Of a stretch of DNA of 64,000 nucleotides, positions 59,613 to 64,000 are shown piece by piece. How positions within the stretch are numbered: position 1 is the stretch's first letter; each line of letters opens with the position of its first letter. The DNA comes from Actinomyces glycerinitolerans (GTDB lineage: Bacteria > Actinomycetota > Actinomycetes > Actinomycetales > Actinomycetaceae), in contig NZ_FQTT01000010.1 of assembly GCF_900098745.1 (NCBI RefSeq), positions 200,557 through 264,556 on the forward strand, in the 5' to 3' direction. The notes under the pieces were generated by a model. That model ran no database searches. It saw nothing but the letters and a program-made list of their open reading frames with translations, and had not been told where the DNA came from. Position numbers and translations under genes: made by a program.

Positions 59613-62600
59613 GTGACTGTTGCTAACCCGCTGGTTGCCGCGCAACAGGAGTCGGAGTCGTCATTTTGGGCGGGTACCGGTGTTGGCGAGGACATCTCGG
59701 ATTTGAGCCAGGCCATCGGCGAGGGTTCGTGGGTGCAGGGGAGCCTGGCGGGTGTGGGTCTGGCCGGAGACGTGCTCTTCACCGTCACCAACCCGATCGC
59801 CGCCGGAGTCAGCATCGTCGTCGGCTGGATCATTGAGCATATCTATCCGCTGGATGAGATGCTGGAGCAGCTCACCGGTGACGCGGACGCGGTGATAGCC
59901 GGGTCGCAGACCTGGACGAACATCTCCAACGCTTACACCCAGCAGGCCACGAGCCTGAACGACTACCTCACCGCGGACATGGCCGACCAGGCCGGGCAGA
60001 CCGCGGACGCGTGGAGAACCCGCGCGGGCAAGCTGGCCGGCGGTATGAATGCCATGTCGGCTGCGGCGGCGAACATCGCCAAGGGATTAGAGATCTCCGC
60101 GGCGATCGTGCAGTTCGTCCACGACATGGTGCGCGACGCCATCTCCGAGGCGATCGGCATGTTCTTCGAGGCGGCCGCAGAGGAGATCTTCTCCCTCGGC
60201 CTGGGTACGCCCGCGGTGGTGGCACAGATCGGCACCTGGGTGGCGGACAAGGTCAGCATGCTGGCCTCCAAGGCCAAGGACCTGGTCAACTCCTTCGAGG
60301 CGCTGTCCGAGCTGCTGAAGAAGATCGAGCCGGGCGTCACCAAGCTCATGAACGGCCTGAAGAAGCTCGACCTGTCCGACTGGGCCGAGAGCAAGGGCAC
60401 CCAGGTGGGCCGCGACATCAAGAACCATATGAGCGGCTCCACCCCCAAGCACCACGCCACCACCCTGACCGCAGCCCACACCACCAGCAGCACTTCGGGT
60501 GGCGGAGCCACCAACGCCTCAACCACAACAAACAGCAGCAGCCACTCCACCACCAGTTCCGCCGGCGGCGGCCACAGCACCACCAACACCAGCAGTTCCG
60601 GCGGCGCGGGTAGCCCAGGCAGCGGCTCCGGCGGGTCTGGTACCAGCTACCACGGCATCGACCCCATCCACGGCGACACCACGGGTACAACGTCCTCGTC
60701 TTCAGCTCACAGCTCTACGAGTTCCTCGGCAGGCGCGACGCACACGTCCTCGTCGTCCCCAGCAGCATCGACGTCCTCGACCCCGGCGTCCGCGAGCATG
60801 GCTGATGCCGCTGGTGGTAGCCACACCCGGGCCGGCACCACCACCCCGCAGGCCGACACCCCCGCCACCACCCCGGCGGTCCCGACGACCGATGCCAGCT
60901 ACCACGGCATCGACCCCATCCATGGCGACACCACCAGCACCCCCTCCGCCCACAACACCACACACGCCGACACCACGCGCGCCGACGCCGGAAGTGGCGC
61001 CGACTCCCCGCGTGCAGGCAGCAGTGGCCCGGAGGGCACTCACGCCAGCGGCCCCGAGGCGGACACCGGCCGGACCGAGGCCGGTGCCCCTGACGCCGGG
61101 TCCAGCCGCACAAACGACACCGACACCGGACGCGCCGACTCTGGTAGTGCTCCGGCCGAGGCCGACGGTACCCACACCGGTGACGGCGCCGACGCGGACA
61201 GCTCTCGGCCCGCACAACACGACACCGAGTCTGCCGACCGTGATGCCCAAACCACGCCCGCACGCACCGACGCCGACCAGCCCGACCCCACCGCCCGCGA
61301 CGGGTCCAGCCCGGAGACCGGACAGGACACCGGCCGCTCCGAGCGCCCGGGCCAGCCCACGGGTGAGGGTGCCGGCCCGCACTCCTCGCGCACCGGCAGT
61401 CCCGATGCCGACACCCCGGACGCCAACAACCCGCACTCCGAGCGCGCCCCCGAGACTGACCAGCCCGACACCCAACACGCCAACGACACCGGTGACGGCA
61501 AGACTGGCACCGACAGCGAGCCCGGGAACACCAACCCCAACAACACAAGCACCGACACTCACGGCCGGTCCGACACAGACACCGACACCCACGGCCGGTC
61601 CGATGCTGACGCCGACCCGGGCAGCAACCGGCCCGCCGACCACGACCCGCAGCAGCATCAACCCGATGAGCACGGCAAACAGACTCCCGACGAGCACCCC
61701 AAGGATCCAGAATCGCCGGAGCCCGAGCACCCCAAGGGCCAGGAGCCCGACCCCGAGCGCCCCAAGGGCCAGGAACCCGAATCCGTGTCTGCTCGCAGGG
61801 ACCCGGAAGACAACAACTCCCACTCGAACGCCGCAGCAGCCGAGGCCACAACCCCACACACCAAAACCGACGACACACCCGACCCCACCGGCAACCACAA
61901 GGACACACCCGACACCGACACCACATCCAACCACTCAAACAACGACGGGGATGCCAGCTCCCACGATGCACACGATAGCGAGCCTCCCTCAGACTCCGAC
62001 GGACACGTCCACTTCAACGAAAACGATGTTCCGACACCGCCACAGGAGACTTTTGACACTTCCCGTTACGCGTACAACGATCCAGAGGTTGCCAGGTGGG
62101 CGGATGAGACCTCCGCAGCCACCGGGCTCTCCAGGGACGGAGTCATCGGCACCTATGACTACACGACAAATAACGGGTACAGCACAATGAATCCAGCACT
62201 GCGAGGATCACCCGACGCCCCGCTTACTCCCGAGGTCCAGGCGCGTATCGACAATACGCTCAAGGGCATGGACGAATTGCCCCCCGTTCCAGGGACAACC
62301 TACCGCGGAACCAATCTCCCAGACGACGTTTACCACTCACTTAAGGACGGAGCAAAAGAATACGTCGACCAAGGATTCCTGAGCTCATCGAAGGAGGGCA
62401 ACATAGCCGACACCTTCAAGGGCAACAGCAATAATGCCGTCGTCTTCACCATCGAAGGGCACAGCGGAGTGGACGTCAATCCGTTCTCGGCCCACAAGGG
62501 CGAGGCGGAAATCCTCTTCCGGCCAGGCACCACGTTCAAAGTGACCAAAGCTGAGCTGGGCGCCGATGGTATACTAAGAGTAGAGATGACGGAGGTGTAA
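59613..62600 (+). CDS. T7SS effector with C-terminal ADP-ribosyltransferase domain
   Basis: The 995-residue protein has an N-terminal helical T7SS-type domain (about residues 1-270, with helices such as NAYTQQATSLNDYLTADMA, AWRTRAGKLAGG and hydrophobic stretches). A very long Ser/Thr/Gly/Asp/Pro linker (about 275-790) follows, with a repeated block SYHGIDPIHGDTT. The C-terminus (about 800-995) is an R-S-E class ADP-ribosyltransferase: Arg898 in TYRGTN, the STS-like FLSSSK (Ser924-926), and the catalytic ExE as GEAEILFRPGT (Glu964, Glu966). The ATG or GTG start is at 59613 after CTGGAGG. Likely an exported toxin with ADP-ribosylating activity on an unknown target. The gene after it may give immunity. 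Confidence 0.88.
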   Translation: MTVANPLVAAQQESESSFWAGTGVGEDISDLSQAIGEGSWVQGSLAGVGLAGDVLFTVTNPIAAGVSIVVGWIIEHIYPLDEMLEQLTGDADAVIAGSQTWTNISNAYTQQATSLNDYLTADMADQAGQTADAWRTRAGKLAGGMNAMSAAAANIAKGLEISAAIVQFVHDMVRDAISEAIGMFFEAAAEEIFSLGLGTPAVVAQIGTWVADKVSMLASKAKDLVNSFEALSELLKKIEPGVTKLMNGLKKLDLSDWAESKGTQVGRDIKNHMSGSTPKHHATTLTAAHTTSSTSGGGATNASTTTNSSSHSTTSSAGGGHSTTNTSSSGGAGSPGSGSGGSGTSYHGIDPIHGDTTGTTSSSSAHSSTSSSAGATHTSSSSPAASTSSTPASASMADAAGGSHTRAGTTTPQADTPATTPAVPTTDASYHGIDPIHGDTTSTPSAHNTTHADTTRADAGSGADSPRAGSSGPEGTHASGPEADTGRTEAGAPDAGSSRTNDTDTGRADSGSAPAEADGTHTGDGADADSSRPAQHDTESADRDAQTTPARTDADQPDPTARDGSSPETGQDTGRSERPGQPTGEGAGPHSSRTGSPDADTPDANNPHSERAPETDQPDTQHANDTGDGKTGTDSEPGNTNPNNTSTDTHGRSDTDTDTHGRSDADADPGSNRPADHDPQQHQPDEHGKQTPDEHPKDPESPEPEHPKGQEPDPERPKGQEPESVSARRDPEDNNSHSNAAAAEATTPHTKTDDTPDPTGNHKDTPDTDTTSNHSNNDGDASSHDAHDSEPPSDSDGHVHFNENDVPTPPQETFDTSRYAYNDPEVARWADETSAATGLSRDGVIGTYDYTTNNGYSTMNPALRGSPDAPLTPEVQARIDNTLKGMDELPPVPGTTYRGTNLPDDVYHSLKDGAKEYVDQGFLSSSKEGNIADTFKGNSNNAVVFTIEGHSGVDVNPFSAHKGEAEILFRPGTTFKVTKAELGADGILRVEMTEV
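60645..60934 (+). repeat. 38-bp direct repeat inside the effector linker
   Basis: Two 38-bp copies (60645-60682 and 60897-60934) encode SYHGIDPIHGDTT and differ at one base. They mark an internal duplication in the linker. Confidence 0.75.
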
Positions 62601-62602
62601 GC

Positions 62603-63568
62603 ATGTTTGACCTGATTGGTGATGATGGGGTGCGTCGTCCGTTCACCGGCGATATCCGTGACCTCCGCCCAGGCGTCGTGCAACACCGTTTGCGTATTGA
62701 TCAGGAGGAGGCCACGCGTCTGGGGCTGGGGCAGATCCCCGATGATCTTGAGGACCAGTATTGGGACCGTCGCTGGTACCCCACCTGCCCTGAGGACGGC
62801 ACCATCGACTACGACTGTTTAACCAAAGACGAGTTCTTTGAACGCGACGCGGAGAATCTTCGCCGCAACCGGCTGCGCCACGCACAGTTGCATTACACGG
62901 TCACCGAGGACACACGCGGCAGGACCCGTGTACGCCAGGTCCCGCCGAAAAGGCCCCGCTGGGCGGATGACCCGACGGGGCTGAAGATGCTCCCGCCCAC
63001 CTGCAGCTTCCGGTTGCGTCGGGGCTTTCTGACCAGCATCCGCCTCGACGCCAACCAGCCTGAGCCCGACGTAAACCAGTGGTATGACCGGCTTAACCGT
63101 CAGGAACAGGATGCCTGGATTGTGGGACTGTTCCGTACTGACGCTCCTGAAGGCCAGACCACCTTGGTGTTGGAGTACTACGGGCAGGCATGGGCGGCGG
63201 CCCGCACCGACGGCATCCCCTGGCCCACCGACCTGAACGCCAGTGAACTCAGCATTCCGACGCTGTGGCTGCCCGTGACCCTGACACCGCTGCCCACCAT
63301 CACCAACGACCCGGGCAGCCCAGTATCCATCCCCACATCCGCCGAGCCCGTCGCGGCCCAAGTCGCCACCGACCACGCCTTGTTCGGCCCCTGGTGGAGT
63401 GATGGAGACCCGGTCCTGCCGTACCGGCCCCAGCCATGGATCAAGCCGGCCCCCAACCGTGAACACTACCGACAAGCACTGGGCCACAAAGCCAAGCTCT
63501 CCTACCGGAAGGCACAAGAGCAAAGGGAACAGGAGATGCACCGCAACCAGGAGGACACCAGTCAATGA
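62603..63568 (+). CDS. Unknown protein after the ART effector (candidate immunity)
   Basis: The 321-residue soluble protein (MFDLIGDDGVRRPFTGDIRD) has no signal peptide, no transmembrane helix and no recognised domain. It is Trp-, Pro- and Arg-rich with an even distribution. It begins 2 nt after the ART effector stop and overlaps the next ATG by 4 nt, so the three genes are co-translated. This position is typical of an immunity protein. It is longer than most immunity proteins, and an adaptor or accessory role is also possible. Confidence 0.72.
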   Translation: MFDLIGDDGVRRPFTGDIRDLRPGVVQHRLRIDQEEATRLGLGQIPDDLEDQYWDRRWYPTCPEDGTIDYDCLTKDEFFERDAENLRRNRLRHAQLHYTVTEDTRGRTRVRQVPPKRPRWADDPTGLKMLPPTCSFRLRRGFLTSIRLDANQPEPDVNQWYDRLNRQEQDAWIVGLFRTDAPEGQTTLVLEYYGQAWAAARTDGIPWPTDLNASELSIPTLWLPVTLTPLPTITNDPGSPVSIPTSAEPVAAQVATDHALFGPWWSDGDPVLPYRPQPWIKPAPNREHYRQALGHKAKLSYRKAQEQREQEMHRNQEDTSQ

Positions 63569-64000
63569 GCACGCCCGACCAGCCCGTTCCCGACCAGCCC
63601 ACGCCCGAGGAACGCTTCGAGCGCGCCGTCGCGGGACTGCGCGAGCTGCCGCCCACCGGGGCGGTCACCTTCCGCGGCATCACCAGCCCCTCCGGCACCC
63701 AGCCAGGAGTAGTAGTGCCCCGGGGTATCACCGCCACCAGCCGCGACCTCGTCGTAGCCACCGCGGGCATGACCAGCCCCGGCATCGCCGTCGTCGTCGT
63801 ACATACCGGAAGGGATGTGGGCCCGGTATCGGCCGTGCCCCAGGCCCAGGAGGTGGCCCTGCTTCCCGGAACCGTCTTGTACACCGGCCGCTTCCTCCAG
63901 GTCGCCGGACACACCATCGAACTGATCGAGCAGCTCATGCCCACCGACGACCAGCAGTGGGCCAGCCAGCTCACCAACGACGCCGTCGCCCAACTCATGC
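63565..64000 (+). CDS. ART-like protein, degenerate active site (partial, C-terminus outside window)
   Basis: The start ATG at 63565 overlaps the previous stop (ATGA). The frame runs to the window edge, 145 residues seen. It shows an ART-like pattern: FRG (Arg37), ITATSRD (Thr58-Ser59 in place of STS), and VPQAQEVALLPGT, where Glu96 aligns with the catalytic Glu of the preceding effector but the upstream Glu is Ala94. The spacing to PGT matches the effector. No N-terminal T7SS domain is seen. It could be a second, altered ART, a pseudo-enzyme that protects the cell, or an unrelated protein; the remainder would help. Confidence 0.6.
   Translation, partial: MSTPDQPVPDQPTPEERFERAVAGLRELPPTGAVTFRGITSPSGTQPGVVVPRGITATSRDLVVATAGMTSPGIAVVVVHTGRDVGPVSAVPQAQEVALLPGTVLYTGRFLQVAGHTIELIEQLMPTDDQQWASQLTNDAVAQLM

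Noticed and set aside
60499..62190. Long Pro/Thr-rich frames overlapping the ART effector linker on both strands
   Set aside because: They arise from the repetitive linker codons. The effector frame alone connects to the two recognisable domains.

Overview
The window looks like chromosome of a high-GC Gram-positive actinomycete, most like Actinomyces/Actinomycetaceae. Evidence: GC-rich codon use with frequent GTG starts, lipoprotein-type binding proteins, DtxR/IdeR-type iron boxes, a radA-disA pair, and an actinobacterial type VII secretion (T7SS/ESX) locus with FtsK-like EccC, EccB, EccD and a mycosin. I see no tRNA, rRNA, CRISPR array, phage or intact insertion sequence. The assignment to genus is inference.

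Bases 1-30.5 kb are carbohydrate acquisition. (i) 1-5.5 kb: an ABC importer (binding protein, two permeases, the last cut by the window edge) divergent from a GH36 alpha-galactosidase, with palindromic operators between them. (ii) 5.6-12.3 kb: a LacI regulator, binding protein, two permeases and a YicI-type GH31 alpha-xylosidase on one strand. (iii) 12.6-20.6 kb: a SorC-family regulator, an AlbA_2-domain membrane protein, an aldo/keto reductase, and a galactitol-type PTS (EIIA-EIIB-EIIC) followed by a class II aldolase, DhaK and DhaL; two TGAACA-nn-TGTTCA palindromes lie upstream. (iv) 21.3-28 kb: a CUT2 (Rbs/Rha-like) importer with a LacI regulator and a TIM-barrel sugar isomerase/epimerase. 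Transketolase follows at 28.5-30.5 kb.

Bases 30.5-31.3 kb carry two non-coding arrays with a 20-bp period, each made of direct copies followed by inverted copies. Bases 31.3-36.7 kb hold a siderophore-iron ABC importer (binding protein, two FecCD permeases, ATPase) behind overlapping DtxR/IdeR-like boxes, plus a second siderophore-binding lipoprotein. One permease appears to start at CTG. Bases 37.2-41.2 kb hold two tandem small membrane paralogues, radA and disA.

Bases 41.3-64 kb form a T7SS island: EccC, two EccD-like proteins, an FHA-domain protein, two WXG100 proteins with YxxxD/E tails, EccB, a mycosin-like protein whose catalytic His and Ser positions are Leu and Ala, a YbaB-like protein and EspC-like small proteins. 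Probable effectors are interspersed: a calpain-type cysteine protease with a WXG-like N-terminus (reading frame probably broken near its start), a 995-residue protein ending in an ADP-ribosyltransferase domain, and, at the window edge, a second degenerate ART-like protein. Candidate immunity proteins lie next to them. The most novel part is this effector island with an apparently protease-dead mycosin; next are the mirror-image 20-bp arrays and the PTS-aldolase-DhaKL pathway of unknown substrate.
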